A stretch of 48,332 nucleotides of DNA from Luteimonas salinisoli (GCF_013425525.1 NZ_JACCKA010000074.1:1-48332); one strand, 5' to 3'. Numbered from the stretch's first letter, positions 28,643 through 39,914 are shown. Notes: generated from the letters alone by a model not told the origin. Numbers and translations are program-made.

Positions 28643-30592
28643 TCAGTCTCCCGAGGCGCGCTCCAGCGCTTCCCAGCGCGCGTACGCGCGCTCGAGTTCC
28701 GCCTGCCTGTCCGCCAGGGCCCCGTGATGGTCGGCGATGGCGTCCTGCTCACGGCGGTAGAACGCCGGATCGGCCATGGCCGCGGTGAGCGCCGCGAGTT
28801 CTTCTTCCAGCCGCTCGATGCGTGCCGGCAGCTGCTCCAGCTCGCGCGCGTCCTTGTAGCCCAGCTTGCGGCGGGCACGCGGCGCTGCAGGCCCAGCGGA
28901 GTCCTCGCCGGTGCCCGCCGCCCGCGGCGCGCCGGATTTCGCCGGCGCGGCTACGTCCGGAGGCGGCGCTGCGGCCGCCACCGGCGCTGGCGGGGACGGC
29001 GCTGCCCGCGCCGGCCGCTGCCGCAGCCAGTCGCTGTAGCCGCCCACGTACTCGCCGACGCGGCCGTTCCCTTCCATCACCAGGGTCGAGGTCACCACGT
29101 TGTCGAGGAAGTCGCGGTCGTGGCTGACCAGCAGCAGCGTGCCGGGGTACTCGGCCAGCAGGTCCTCGAGCAGTTCCAGGGTCTCGACGTCGAGATCGTT
29201 GGTCGGCTCGTCCATCACCAGCAGGTTGGAGGGCTGCGCGAACAGCTTCGCCAGCAACAACCGGTTGCGCTCCCCGCCGGACAGGCGGGTGATCGGCGCG
29301 CGCGCGCGTTCCGGTGTGAACAGGAAGTCCTGCAGGTAGCCGATGACGTGCTTGCGCTGGCCGTTGATCTCGAGAAACTCCTGCCCCTCGGCGACGTTCT
29401 CCAGCGCGTTCCAGTCCTCGCGCAGGGCGGCGCGGTACTGGTCGAAGTAGGCCACCTGCAGCTGGGTGCCGATGCGCATCTCGCCCGCCTGCGGCTGCAG
29501 GCCGCCCAGCAGCAGTCGCAGCAGCGTGGTCTTGCCGCTGCCGTTGGGGCCGATCAGGCCGATGCGATCGCCGCGCAGGATCGTGGTCGAGAAGTCCTCC
29601 AGCAGCGGCCGGCCGTCGCCGTAGCGGAACGACACGCCACGGGCCTCGATCACCTTCTTCCCCGAGGCGCCGGCCTGGGCCGCCTGCATGCGCACGCTGC
29701 CGGCCGGATCGCGGCGCTGCGCGCGCTCGCTGCGCATCGCCTGCAGGCGCCGCACCCGGCCCTCGTCGCGGGTGCGGCGCGCCTTGATCCCCTGCCGAAT
29801 CCAGGCCTCCTCCTGGGCCAGCAGCTTGTCGAAGCGCGCGTTCTCCTGCGACTCGGCGTTCAGCCGCTCCTCGCGGCGGCGCAGGTAGTTGCCCCAGTCG
29901 CCGGGCCAGCTGGTCACCCGGCCGCGCTCGATCTCGACGATGCGGGTGGCCAGGGCGCGCAGGAAGCGCCGGTCGTGGGTGACGAACACCAGCGCGCCCG
30001 GCCAGCCGCGCAGGAACTCCTCGAGCCAGTCGATCGCGGCGATGTCGAGATGGTTGGTGGGCTCGTCCAGCAGCAGCAGGTCGGGCGCCGCCACCAGCGC
30101 CCGCGCCAGCAGCACCCGGCGCTTCATGCCGCCCGACAGCGAAGCGAACGCGACGTCGCCGTCCAGGTCCAGCCGGGTCAGGATCTCCCCTACGCGCCGG
30201 TCGAGTTCCCAGCCGCCGCCGGCCTCGATCCGCGCCTGCGCCGCGGCCAGGGCGTCGGTGTCCAGGTCGTCGGCGTGGAGCAGATGGTGATACTCGGCCA
30301 GGGCGGCGCCCAAATCCCCCAACCCGGCGGCGACCACGTCGAACACGTCGCCGCCCGCCCCTGGCGGCACCTCCTGCTCCAGCCGCGCCACCCGTACCCC
30401 GTCTGCGCGACGCACCTCGCCGTCGTCCGGCGCCTGCTCTCCCGCCAGAACCCGCAACAGGGTGGATTTTCCGGCCCCGTTGCGGCCGATCAGGGCGATC
30501 CGCTCGCCGGATTCGATGGACAGCTCGGCGCGCTCGAGCAACAGGGGGCCGCCGACGCTCACGTCGACCGCGTTCAGGGTGATCAGGGGCAT
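28643..30592 (-). CDS. uup: ABC-F family ATPase Uup
   Basis: Soluble tandem ABC ATPase of 649 residues from this start. Two nucleotide-binding domains have Walker A motifs GRNGAGKST and GPNGSGKTT, signatures LSGGMKRR and LSGGERNR, and DEPTNHLD and DEPTNDLD Walker B regions, joined by the ABC-F linker rich in Arg and Glu. A C-terminal coiled coil after RRKLGYKDARELEQLPARI marks Uup rather than EttA or other ABC-F proteins. ABC-F proteins act on ribosomes; Uup is also linked to DNA repair intermediates. An ATG at 30598 is also in frame, but TAGACT followed by six bases before 30592 suggests leaderless initiation there. Confidence 0.92.
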   Translation of the reverse strand: MPLITLNAVDVSVGGPLLLERAELSIESGERIALIGRNGAGKSTLLRVLAGEQAPDDGEVRRADGVRVARLEQEVPPGAGGDVFDVVAAGLGDLGAALAEYHHLLHADDLDTDALAAAQARIEAGGGWELDRRVGEILTRLDLDGDVAFASLSGGMKRRVLLARALVAAPDLLLLDEPTNHLDIAAIDWLEEFLRGWPGALVFVTHDRRFLRALATRIVEIERGRVTSWPGDWGNYLRRREERLNAESQENARFDKLLAQEEAWIRQGIKARRTRDEGRVRRLQAMRSERAQRRDPAGSVRMQAAQAGASGKKVIEARGVSFRYGDGRPLLEDFSTTILRGDRIGLIGPNGSGKTTLLRLLLGGLQPQAGEMRIGTQLQVAYFDQYRAALREDWNALENVAEGQEFLEINGQRKHVIGYLQDFLFTPERARAPITRLSGGERNRLLLAKLFAQPSNLLVMDEPTNDLDVETLELLEDLLAEYPGTLLLVSHDRDFLDNVVTSTLVMEGNGRVGEYVGGYSDWLRQRPARAAPSPPAPVAAAAPPPDVAAPAKSGAPRAAGTGEDSAGPAAPRARRKLGYKDARELEQLPARIERLEEELAALTAAMADPAFYRREQDAIADHHGALADRQAELERAYARWEALERASGD

Positions 30593-30598
30593 CGGCAT

Positions 30599-30604
30599 AG
30601 TCTA
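30599..30604 (-). promoter_or_regulatory. Putative -10 box of uup, leaderless geometry
   Basis: TAGACT on the minus strand ends six bases before the ATG at 30592. There is no ribosome binding site upstream. No -35 match is visible. Confidence 0.35.
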
Positions 30605-30699
30605 CCGGTCGCCGCTTCGTCTCCCGCCCTCCCCCCTGTTCGCCGCGCCCTCCAAGCAGTACATTTGCGCCACCTCGTCACCACCCGCGGAGCCCCGTC

Positions 30700-30801
30700 A
30701 TGGCCAAGAGCCTCGACAAGAAGAAGGAAGAGAAGAAGAAGCCGGAAAAATCGCTGAAGGAAAAGCGCGCAGCGAAGAAGGAGAAGAAAGCCGGCCAATG
30801 A
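30700..30801 (+). CDS. Lys-rich microprotein, 33 residues
   Basis: The frame encodes 33 residues of which nearly half are Lys, starting MAKSLDKKKEEKKKPEKS and ending KKEKKAGQ. GGAG lies eight bases before the ATG, and a hairpin that could terminate transcription spans the stop codon, so the unit has gene-like signals at both ends. The product would be a very basic, probably helical or disordered peptide that could bind nucleic acid or ribosomes. I do not recognise a named family. It lies divergent to uup. Confidence 0.6.
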   Translation: MAKSLDKKKEEKKKPEKSLKEKRAAKKEKKAGQ

Positions 30802-30810
30802 GCCGGCTTT
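30787..30810 (+). terminator. Hairpin terminator overlapping the microprotein stop codon
   Basis: Arms AAAGCCGGC and GCCGGCTTT surround the loop CAATGA, which contains the TGA stop. The T-run is short. Confidence 0.55.
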
Positions 30811-30836
30811 CCGCTACCTGGGCAGCACGCTGTCCA

Positions 30837-31105
30837 CAGGAACGCCCGCCCTTCCCCGTAGCGGGCCGTGGTCGCGAAAGCCGCGCAATCTCCGGCAGGG
30901 TCGGTAGCGATTCCGGGCATTGCCGGCCGCGCCGGCCTTCGCGTGCATGGCACGCTCCTGCGGGAGATCCTCGCAGGAACACCCGCGTCTCGTAGGAGCG
31001 GCCCATGGCCGCGAAAGCCGGAGGAGTCTCGGGGCGGGTCGGCGGCGATTGCCGGCATCGCCGGCCGCGCCGGGCACGCTCCTTCCGGGGGGGCGTCGTC
31101 CGGCG
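30837..31105. repeat. Two diverged tandem copies of a ~137-bp REP-containing repeat
   Basis: Blocks beginning CAGGAAC(A/G)CCCGC at 30837 and 30974 are alignable over about 130 bases. Shared parts include GTAG(G)AGCGGCC...GCGAAAGCC, GGGTCGG(T/C)(A/G)GCGATT and GCCGGCCGCGCCGG. The second copy contains the palindrome GGCCATGGCC (a REP-like core). It fills most of the 316-bp gap between the microprotein and selO; no gene is supported there. Confidence 0.6.
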
Positions 31106-31117
31106 GGCAACCCTCCC

Positions 31118-32677
<1,560 letters not shown>

Positions 32678-32812
32678 GCCGGCGGAGCCTAGCAGGGCCG
32701 CTGCGAACGCCGGCTCACCGGCCGCGCTCGCGGCGCATCAGCCGGCGTTCGCGCGCAAGGGCGTAACATGCGCCCCCTGCCGGCCGCCCGCCGGCCGCAA
32801 CCGGACCCCTGC

Positions 32813-34588
<1,776 letters not shown>

Positions 34589-34758
34589 TTCGTGATTGGT
34601 GTTCGAGGCGTCGGTAATGGAGCTGAGGCGGGTTTCGGCTCTCGGGATCGTCTTGAACGGTGGGTTCGCGGGCTTCGGAGCCAGCGGCGCCCGGGCCGGC
34701 GATTCGCTATCGGATTCCCGGTAGCCCATCCCTCCGAAGCCGACCAACCCCGCAGCGG

Positions 34759-34866
34759 GAGCCGTGCCGGGGGTGTTGCGGAGAGCAGGCCATGGATGGC
34801 CTGCGGCCCTGAGTCCGGCCATGGATGGCCGGACCGAAGGGCGGAGCAACACCCCCGGCGCGGCTC
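34759..34866. repeat. Compound inverted-repeat element with two inner hairpins
   Basis: Outer arms at 34759-34779 and 34846-34866 are complementary at 20 of 21 positions (the left arm begins GAGCCGTGCCGGGGGTGTTG). Between them lie two short palindromes: CAGGCCAT-GG-ATGGCCTG at 34786-34803 and CCGGCCAT-GG-ATGGCCGG at 34815-34832. The right half continues into the 161-bp tandem array. The layout would fold as a branched cruciform or three-way RNA. I know of no named family for it. Confidence 0.75.
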
Positions 34867-35313
34867 ACGCCCCGCGCGGTCGACCGTAGGCGCTCTTAAG
34901 AAACCACCTGCCAGAGGCGGCTATTCATTGGCGCAACCCCGTGGCGACGGTGATGGATCAGTTCGACGGATGGGACTGCCTGGCGCGGCCGGACTGAAGG
35001 GCGGAGCAACACCCCCGGTGCGGCTCACGCCCCGCGCACTCGACCGAAGGCGCTCTTCCGAACGAACCATCGCCAGACACGGCGATTCATTGGCGCAGCC
35101 CCGTGGCGACGGTGATGGATCACCACGACGGATGGCACTGCCTGGCGCGGCCGGACCGAAGGGCGGAGCAACACCCCCGGTGCGGCTCACGCCCCGCGCG
35201 GTCGACCGAAGGCGTTCTTCCGACGAACCAACTGCCAGACGCGGCTATTCATTGGCGCCGCCCCGTGGCGACGGTGATGGATCAATTCGACGGATGGGAC
35301 TGCCTGGCGCGGC
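34827..35313. repeat. Tandem array of three ~161-bp repeats
   Basis: Three head-to-tail units start at 34827, 34987 and 35149, each with GGCCGGAC(C/T)GAAGGGCGGAG, AACACCCCCGG(C/T)GCGGCTCACGCC, GTCGACCG or CTCGACCG, a CATTGGCGC segment, CCCGTGGCGACGGTGATGGATC and GGAT(GG)...CTGCCTGGCGCGGC. Partial copies occur at 1-141. Long open frames cross the array on both strands, but they depend on the repeat and have no start signals or homology, so no gene is called in the 744 bases between deaD and the amidotransferase gene. Confidence 0.9.
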
Positions 35314-35320
35314 GACGCCG

Positions 35321-35326
35321 TAGAAT
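35321..35326 (+). promoter_or_regulatory. Putative -10 box of the amidotransferase gene, leaderless geometry
   Basis: TAGAAT ends six bases before the ATG at 35333, so +1 would coincide with the start codon. No ribosome binding site is present. The sequence where a -35 should lie belongs to the third 161-bp repeat unit. Confidence 0.5.
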
Positions 35327-35332
35327 CCCGCG

Positions 35333-36088
35333 ATGCCCCGCATCCTCGTGTTCCAGCACGTCGCCGCAGAACCGCTCGGCACGCTCGATCCGCTGATCCG
35401 GCGGCGCGGCCATCGCATCCGCTTCGTCAACTTCGAGCGCGAACCCGACGCCCAGCCGAACGTCGACCGCTATCGCGGACTGGTGGTGCTGGGCGGCCCG
35501 GTGAACGTCGACGACCAGGCGCACCGCCCGCACCTGCGCACCGAACTGCGCGCGATCGAGCGCATGCTGCAGCAGGGCAAGCCCGTGCTCGGGATCTGCC
35601 TGGGCGCGCAGCTGCTGGCGCACGTGCTCGGCGCCGGAGTCGCGCGCCGCGAGAATCCGGAGATCGGCTGGTACCGCCTGTACGCGACCGAGGCCGGCCG
35701 CGAGGACCGCGTGCTGGCCCCGCTGCGCGGCGCGACACCGGTGTTCCAGTGGCACCGCTACCAGTTCGAAGTGCCGCGTGCGGCCGTCCACCTGGCGCGC
35801 ACCGACACCTGCGAGCCGCAGGCGTTCCGCTCGGGCGACTCCGCCTACGGCTTCCAGTTCCACCTCGAGATGGACCAGCCGCTGGTCGAACGCTGGCTCA
35901 CCAACCCGCACTACCGGGACGAACTCGCGGGCTCCGGACTCGCGCACGACGCCGAGACCATCCGCGTCCACACCCGCGAGCACATCGCGACGATGCAGGC
36001 GCATGCCGATGCGGTGTTCAACAACTTCCTGGATCTCGTCGGGCGGCCGCAGCGACGCATCGTGCTGCCGTCGCGCGAGTTCTTCTGA
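35333..36088 (+). CDS. Class I glutamine amidotransferase domain protein
   Basis: Cytosolic single-domain amidotransferase of 251 residues, similar to stand-alone GuaA-N-terminal-like proteins. The catalytic triad is visible: Cys89 in VLGICLGAQLLAHVLG, His177 and Glu179 in YGFQFHLEMD. The early VVLGGPVNVDD loop forms the oxyanion region. The C-terminus (after about 190) is helical and lacks an ATP-pyrophosphatase domain, so it is not GMP synthetase. The acceptor substrate is unknown; gamma-glutamyl hydrolase activity is an alternative. It probably uses a leaderless mRNA. Confidence 0.86.
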   Translation: MPRILVFQHVAAEPLGTLDPLIRRRGHRIRFVNFEREPDAQPNVDRYRGLVVLGGPVNVDDQAHRPHLRTELRAIERMLQQGKPVLGICLGAQLLAHVLGAGVARRENPEIGWYRLYATEAGREDRVLAPLRGATPVFQWHRYQFEVPRAAVHLARTDTCEPQAFRSGDSAYGFQFHLEMDQPLVERWLTNPHYRDELAGSGLAHDAETIRVHTREHIATMQAHADAVFNNFLDLVGRPQRRIVLPSREFF

Positions 36089-36239
36089 AGGCCGAGGCCC
36101 GCGGGCCGCCCCCACGAACGCCCCCCCCCGCAGGAACGGCATGCCACCGACGCTCGCACCGTCCGCCCAGGCCCGGCAACGCCGCAACCCGGCCGGAGCC
36201 GTGCCGTGCGCGCCGACGGGACCCGCCCGGCCGCCGCCG

Positions 36240-36740
36240 TCAGGACAGGTCGATGCGCTCGTTGTCCGACATCGCGCCGGCATCTCCCGTCACCGCGGCG
36301 GTCGCCAGGTACAGGGCCTTGCCCACCGCGCTGCCCGGACCGTCCCAGTATTCGGCCGATTGCGCGCCCACCCGGATCAGGCGCAGATTGGGATCGTCCT
36401 TGCCCTCCGGGAAATAGATCTTCATCGCCGGCGACCAGAAGCGCTCGATCTTCTCGCGATCGTCGACGATGCTCGCGATACCCGCGACCGAGACGTAGAC
36501 GTTCTTCGATGGACTGGCGTAGGCGACGTTGACGTGCGGGTTGGCGCGGATCTCCGCCACCTTGCCGCTGTCGGCGCCGGTGGCGAACCACAGATCGCCG
36601 TCGAACTCCACCTCCTGGGTGCCGAGCGGCCGGCTCACCAGCCGGCCGTCGGGTCCGATGGTGGTGAGCATCGCGATGTCGACGTCTTCGATGAGTCCGG
36701 CGAGCTTGCGGATGTGCTCGCTGCGGTCCGGGTCGCTCAT
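36240..36740 (-). CDS. Pyridoxamine 5'-phosphate oxidase-fold general stress protein
   Basis: Split-barrel flavin-binding protein of 166 residues, like the general stress protein 26 group. Motifs are DVDIAMLTTIGPDGRLVSRPL, the acidic EFDGDLWFATGADSGKVAEI strand, VNVAYASPSKNVYVSVAG and the late RLIRVGAQSAEYWDGPGS. The group binds FMN or FAD, and the reaction is generally unknown. The ATG at 36740 fits the family N-terminus better than that at 36809. It lies downstream of the trhO pair on the same strand with a gap of 76 bases. Confidence 0.87.
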   Translation of the reverse strand: MSDPDRSEHIRKLAGLIEDVDIAMLTTIGPDGRLVSRPLGTQEVEFDGDLWFATGADSGKVAEIRANPHVNVAYASPSKNVYVSVAGIASIVDDREKIERFWSPAMKIYFPEGKDDPNLRLIRVGAQSAEYWDGPGSAVGKALYLATAAVTGDAGAMSDNERIDLS

Positions 36741-36816
36741 GGGACTGGCCTGCCGTGCATGGGGGAGGCGCCATCTCAGCGCAGCCCCGGCAAAGGCCGG
36801 GTGAATCACATGCCGC

Positions 36817-37011
36817 TCACAGCACCCCGTTCGTGTCCGGACCCAGCACGTACACCAGCTCCGCCAGCTCCGGCCACCCCAGGAGCGGCGCCAGGAACCA
36901 GTACGCGCCCACGACCACCAGTACCCACATCGCCAGCTTCAACACCACGCCTACCAGCTTGAAGGCCAGGTACAGGCCGAGAATGATGACGACGATGCCG
37001 AGCCAGCTCAC
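36817..37011 (-). CDS. Small two-helix membrane protein, 64 residues
   Basis: GTG start at 37011 overlaps the stop of trhO by four bases, so translation is probably coupled. The product is almost all hydrophobic in its first two thirds (VSWLGIVVIILGLYLAFKLV, then LAMWVLVVVGAYWFLAPLLGWP), implying two membrane segments, and ends in a short polar tail. Similar small proteins follow trhO-like genes in other xanthomonads as far as I know, but no function is known. Confidence 0.72.
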   Translation of the reverse strand: MSWLGIVVIILGLYLAFKLVGVVLKLAMWVLVVVGAYWFLAPLLGWPELAELVYVLGPDTNGVL

Positions 37012-37766
37012 GCCGCTTCCTCCAGCGCCGGGGCGGCGTCGACGCGCGGGCGCAGCGCGGGGTCCAGCGCCACCCGGCCGTCGAAGACGAAACACTCGCC
37101 CCGGTAGCCGAACCCGCCGACCTGCTCGAAATAGCCGAGGATCCCGCCCTCGAGCTGCAGCACGTTGTCCATGCCGGCATCGCGCATCCACAGCGCCGCC
37201 TTCTCGCAGCGGATCCCCCCGGTGCAGAAGCTCACCACGGTGGCATCGGCCAGCGCGTCCCGGTGCGGCCCGAGCGCCCCGGGCAGCTCGGTGAAATTGT
37301 CGATCGGCAGCGCCAGCGCGCCATCGAAGGTTCCGTAGCCGACTTCCTCGCGGTTGCGCGTGTCCAGCAGCACCAGGCGCCGGCCGCCATCGTCCGCCCC
37401 ATTGGCGATCCAGCGGGCCAGGTCCGCGGGGTCCACCGTCGGCGCACGGCGAGCCAGCGGCGCACCGCCGGCGCGGCGGAAGCTGATGATCTCCTGCTTG
37501 CGCTTGACCTTCAGTCGCGCGAAGGGCTGCGCGCGGCTGTAGCTGTATTTCGCCTGCAGCCGGTCCAGGCCGGGTTCGGCGCGCAGCCGGCACATGAACG
37601 CCGCGACCGCCGCATCGGCGCCCGCCAGGAACAGGTTGATCCCCTCCTCCGCCACCAGCACCGTACCGCGCAGGCCCTCCCCCCCGGCCCAGTCGCGCAC
37701 CCGCGCGGCGAGCGCAGGCGGATCGGCGATGGGCGCGAAACGGTAGGCGGCGACGTTGGTCAGCAT
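37008..37766 (-). CDS. trhO: tRNA uridine(34) hydroxylase TrhO (rhodanese family)
   Basis: Oxygen-dependent enzyme that hydroxylates uridine 34 of tRNA, a step to 5-methoxy or carboxymethoxyuridine. The 252-residue product has an N-terminal YceA-type domain (GTVLVAEEGINLFLAG, KYSYSRAQPFARLKVKRKQEI), then a rhodanese domain with LLDTRNREEVGYGTF and the active-site loop CTGGIRCEKA (Cys181, Cys187). It is preceded by a leaderless-type TACAAT box and overlaps the small membrane protein gene at its end. Confidence 0.93.
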   Translation of the reverse strand: MLTNVAAYRFAPIADPPALAARVRDWAGGEGLRGTVLVAEEGINLFLAGADAAVAAFMCRLRAEPGLDRLQAKYSYSRAQPFARLKVKRKQEIISFRRAGGAPLARRAPTVDPADLARWIANGADDGGRRLVLLDTRNREEVGYGTFDGALALPIDNFTELPGALGPHRDALADATVVSFCTGGIRCEKAALWMRDAGMDNVLQLEGGILGYFEQVGGFGYRGECFVFDGRVALDPALRPRVDAAPALEEAA

Positions 37767-37772
37767 GCGCGG

Positions 37773-37778
37773 ATTGTA
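37773..37778 (-). promoter_or_regulatory. Putative -10 box of trhO, leaderless geometry
   Basis: TACAAT on the minus strand ends six bases (CCGCGC) before the ATG at 37766. No ribosome binding site is seen. Confidence 0.45.
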
Positions 37779-37826
37779 AGGCGCAGCCGGCGCCGGCGGA
37801 CCTGCTTGCCGAGCGCGGGGACGCCG

Positions 37827-39383
37827 CTACTCGTGGGCATCGCGGACCAGACGGTCGAACAGCCGGACCCCGAACCCGGTGGCGCCCGCCGGCGAGGTCG
37901 GCAGGCCCTCGCTCTCGCGCCAGGCCATCCCGGCGATGTCCAGGTGGGCCCAGGGCATGCCGTCCTCGATCCAGCTGCCGATGAAGTGCGCGCCGATCCC
38001 GGCGCCGGCGCCGCGCACCCCGCCGTTGCGCAGGTCCGCGATGGGGGACTCCAGGTCCTCGGCGTAGGAGGGATGCAGCGGCATGCGCCAGAGCTCCTCC
38101 CCCGCAGCCGCGCCGGCGGCCTGCAGCTGCGCGGCGAGGGTGTCGTCGTTGGAGAACAGGCCGGCGTACTCGTCGCCCAGCGCGGTGACGATCGAGCCGG
38201 TCAGGGTGGCGATGTCGATCACCGCCCGCGGCGAGAACTCGCGCTGCGCGTACCAGACCGCATCGGTCAGCACCATGCGGCCCTCGGCGTCGGTGCTCAT
38301 CACCTCGAAGGTCCGGCCGGACGCCGTGCGCACCACGTCGCCCGGCCGGCCCGCGGTCCCGGAGGGCATGTTCTCGGCCAGCGCGGCCACCGCCACCACG
38401 TCGACGGGTGCGCGGCGGCCGGCGATCGCCAGCACCGCCCCGGTCGCCGCCGCGGCGCCGCTCATGTCGTACTTCATGCGCCACATGCCATCGCCGTCCT
38501 TGAGCGAGATGCCGCCGGAATCGAAGGTGATGCCCTTGCCGACGAAGGCGATCGGGGCGTCGCCGCCACGTCCGCCGCGATAGCGGACCGCGAGCAGTCG
38601 CGGCGGACGCGCGCTGCCCTGGCCCACCGAGAGGATGCCGCCCATCCCCAGCCGTTCCATCGCCGCCACGTCCAGCACCGCGATCTCGACGTTGGCGATC
38701 CCGGCGAACGCCTCCCGCGTCCGGGCCACGAACTCCTCGGGCCATACCGCGCCGCCCGGCTCGGTGACGAGGTCGCGCGCAAACGCCACTGCCGCGGCCA
38801 CCGGCGCCCACTGGGCCGCGTACACCTCGCCTGCGCGGGCGCCCGCTGGCGTCCGGATCACCAGTTCGCCCCGGCCGACCGGCGCCTTGCCGGCATCGGC
38901 CGAGCGGTAGCGATCGAAACGGTACCGACCCAGTTCAGCCCCGAAGGCCAGGTGCGCCCCGGCGTCGGACTGGTCGCCGTCCCAGAGCAGCTCGATGCGT
39001 GGCGCGGTGCTGCCGGCGGCCATCTGCCCGACCGCACCGCCCAGATCCTCCAGCATGCGCGGCGACGCGGCGCCGTCGCCGATCCCGACCACCAGCACGC
39101 GGTCGTAGGCCCCGATTCCCGGCAGGTCGAGCTGGGTCCCCGCCTTGCCCTCGAAGTCCATCGCCCCGACCGCACGCCGCAGCGCGCCGCCGCTGGCTGC
39201 GTCGACCTGGTCGAACGCGGCGCCGGGCGCATCCCCCTCGCGCATCGCCACGGCCACGGTGCCGCCGGCCACCGCCCCGTAGGGCTCGAACGCGAGGTTG
39301 CGGCCGGCCCAGGCGGGCAGGACCACCGCGGCAAGGAGCAGCACCGCGAGCAAGGCGCGCGCATGAAATGCGGATCGGGTCAT
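37827..39383 (-). CDS. Exported M17 leucyl aminopeptidase
   Basis: Two-metal aminopeptidase of 518 residues. Metal and catalytic residues of PepA are all present: K283 and D288 in GKGITFDSGG, D306 in MKYDMSG, D365 and E367 with R369 in STDAEGRMVL. The N-terminal M17 domain (about 30-185) is diverged. Unlike the usual cytosolic PepA, it starts with a clear signal peptide (MTRSAFHARALLAVLLLAAVVLPAWA), which predicts export. AGGAG lies 7 bases before the ATG. It is divergent from the ArsR-led operon. Confidence 0.92.
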   Translation of the reverse strand: MTRSAFHARALLAVLLLAAVVLPAWAGRNLAFEPYGAVAGGTVAVAMREGDAPGAAFDQVDAASGGALRRAVGAMDFEGKAGTQLDLPGIGAYDRVLVVGIGDGAASPRMLEDLGGAVGQMAAGSTAPRIELLWDGDQSDAGAHLAFGAELGRYRFDRYRSADAGKAPVGRGELVIRTPAGARAGEVYAAQWAPVAAAVAFARDLVTEPGGAVWPEEFVARTREAFAGIANVEIAVLDVAAMERLGMGGILSVGQGSARPPRLLAVRYRGGRGGDAPIAFVGKGITFDSGGISLKDGDGMWRMKYDMSGAAAATGAVLAIAGRRAPVDVVAVAALAENMPSGTAGRPGDVVRTASGRTFEVMSTDAEGRMVLTDAVWYAQREFSPRAVIDIATLTGSIVTALGDEYAGLFSNDDTLAAQLQAAGAAAGEELWRMPLHPSYAEDLESPIADLRNGGVRGAGAGIGAHFIGSWIEDGMPWAHLDIAGMAWRESEGLPTSPAGATGFGVRLFDRLVRDAHE

Positions 39384-39497
39384 TGCGGGACTCCTGGCGG
39401 CGGTGCGTCGGCGCGAAACCGGCGGCCGACGACTTTAGGGCACCGAAGCGCTCCGGACGGGGTGCCGATGGTCATGACCGGCCGTCCTCCGCGAAGC

Positions 39498-39554
39498 TCA
39501 ACCATATGGTTGACAAATGCCACGCGCCGCGAGACATTCAACCTCATGGTTGAA
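39498..39554 (+). promoter_or_regulatory. Two palindromic operators upstream of and at the arsR start
   Basis: A perfect 16-bp palindrome TCAACCATATGGTTGA lies at 39498-39513. A second, TTCAACC-TCAT-GGTTGAA, lies at 39537-39554 and contains the ATG of the ArsR gene. Their centres are 40 bp apart, about four helical turns. The shared AACC...GGTT half-sites indicate binding of one dimeric regulator, most likely the ArsR protein, repressing its own operon and possibly the divergent aminopeptidase gene. Confidence 0.75.
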
Positions 39555-39914
39555 CGATCACCCGAACGGCTCGATGCGGTGTTCCAGGCGCTTTCCGACC
39601 GCACCCGCCGCGCCATGCTCCAGCGCCTGGCGGAAGGCGAGGCCAGCGTCGGCGAGCTCGCCCTGCCCTTCGACATGTCGCTGGCTGCCGCCTCGAAGCA
39701 CATCCAGGTGCTCGAACGTGCGGGTCTGGTCCGCCGCACCGTCGAGGGCCGCACCCACCGCGTCCGGATCGACGCCCATCCGCTGCACGCCGGGGCGGAG
39801 TGGCTGCGCCACTACGAGCGCTTCTGGAACCAGCGCCTGGATGCGCTGGCCGCGCTGCTGGCGGCGGAAGCGCCGCCAGCGTCCGCCGGCAGGCCAGGAA
39901 GAAAACGGCGCTGA
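39546..39914 (+). CDS. ArsR family transcriptional regulator
   Basis: Winged-helix regulator of 122 residues. The core reads LDAVFQALSDRTRRAMLQRLAEGEASVGELALPFDMSLAAASKHIQVLERAGLVRR, the standard ArsR helix-turn-helix and wing (R of RTVEGRTHRV). No cysteine pair for metal binding is visible, so it is not a classical arsenic or metal sensor but resembles the ArsR proteins paired with SRPBCC genes. The ATG at 39546 lies inside a palindromic operator. It heads a five-gene set. Confidence 0.88.
   Translation: MVERSPERLDAVFQALSDRTRRAMLQRLAEGEASVGELALPFDMSLAAASKHIQVLERAGLVRRTVEGRTHRVRIDAHPLHAGAEWLRHYERFWNQRLDALAALLAAEAPPASAGRPGRKRR

Noticed and set aside
34827..35313. Tandem repeat considered as a CRISPR array
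   Set aside because: Units are about 161 bp with no short repeat and unique spacers, and no cas genes are near.
34592..35323. A 243-residue open frame through the tandem repeat region
   Set aside because: Its protein repeats follow the 161-bp DNA unit, other frames through the array are also open, and it lacks start signals and known domains.
37263..39914. An 883-residue plus-strand frame
   Set aside because: Only the last 122 residues (the ArsR gene) are real; the rest is antisense to trhO and the aminopeptidase gene.
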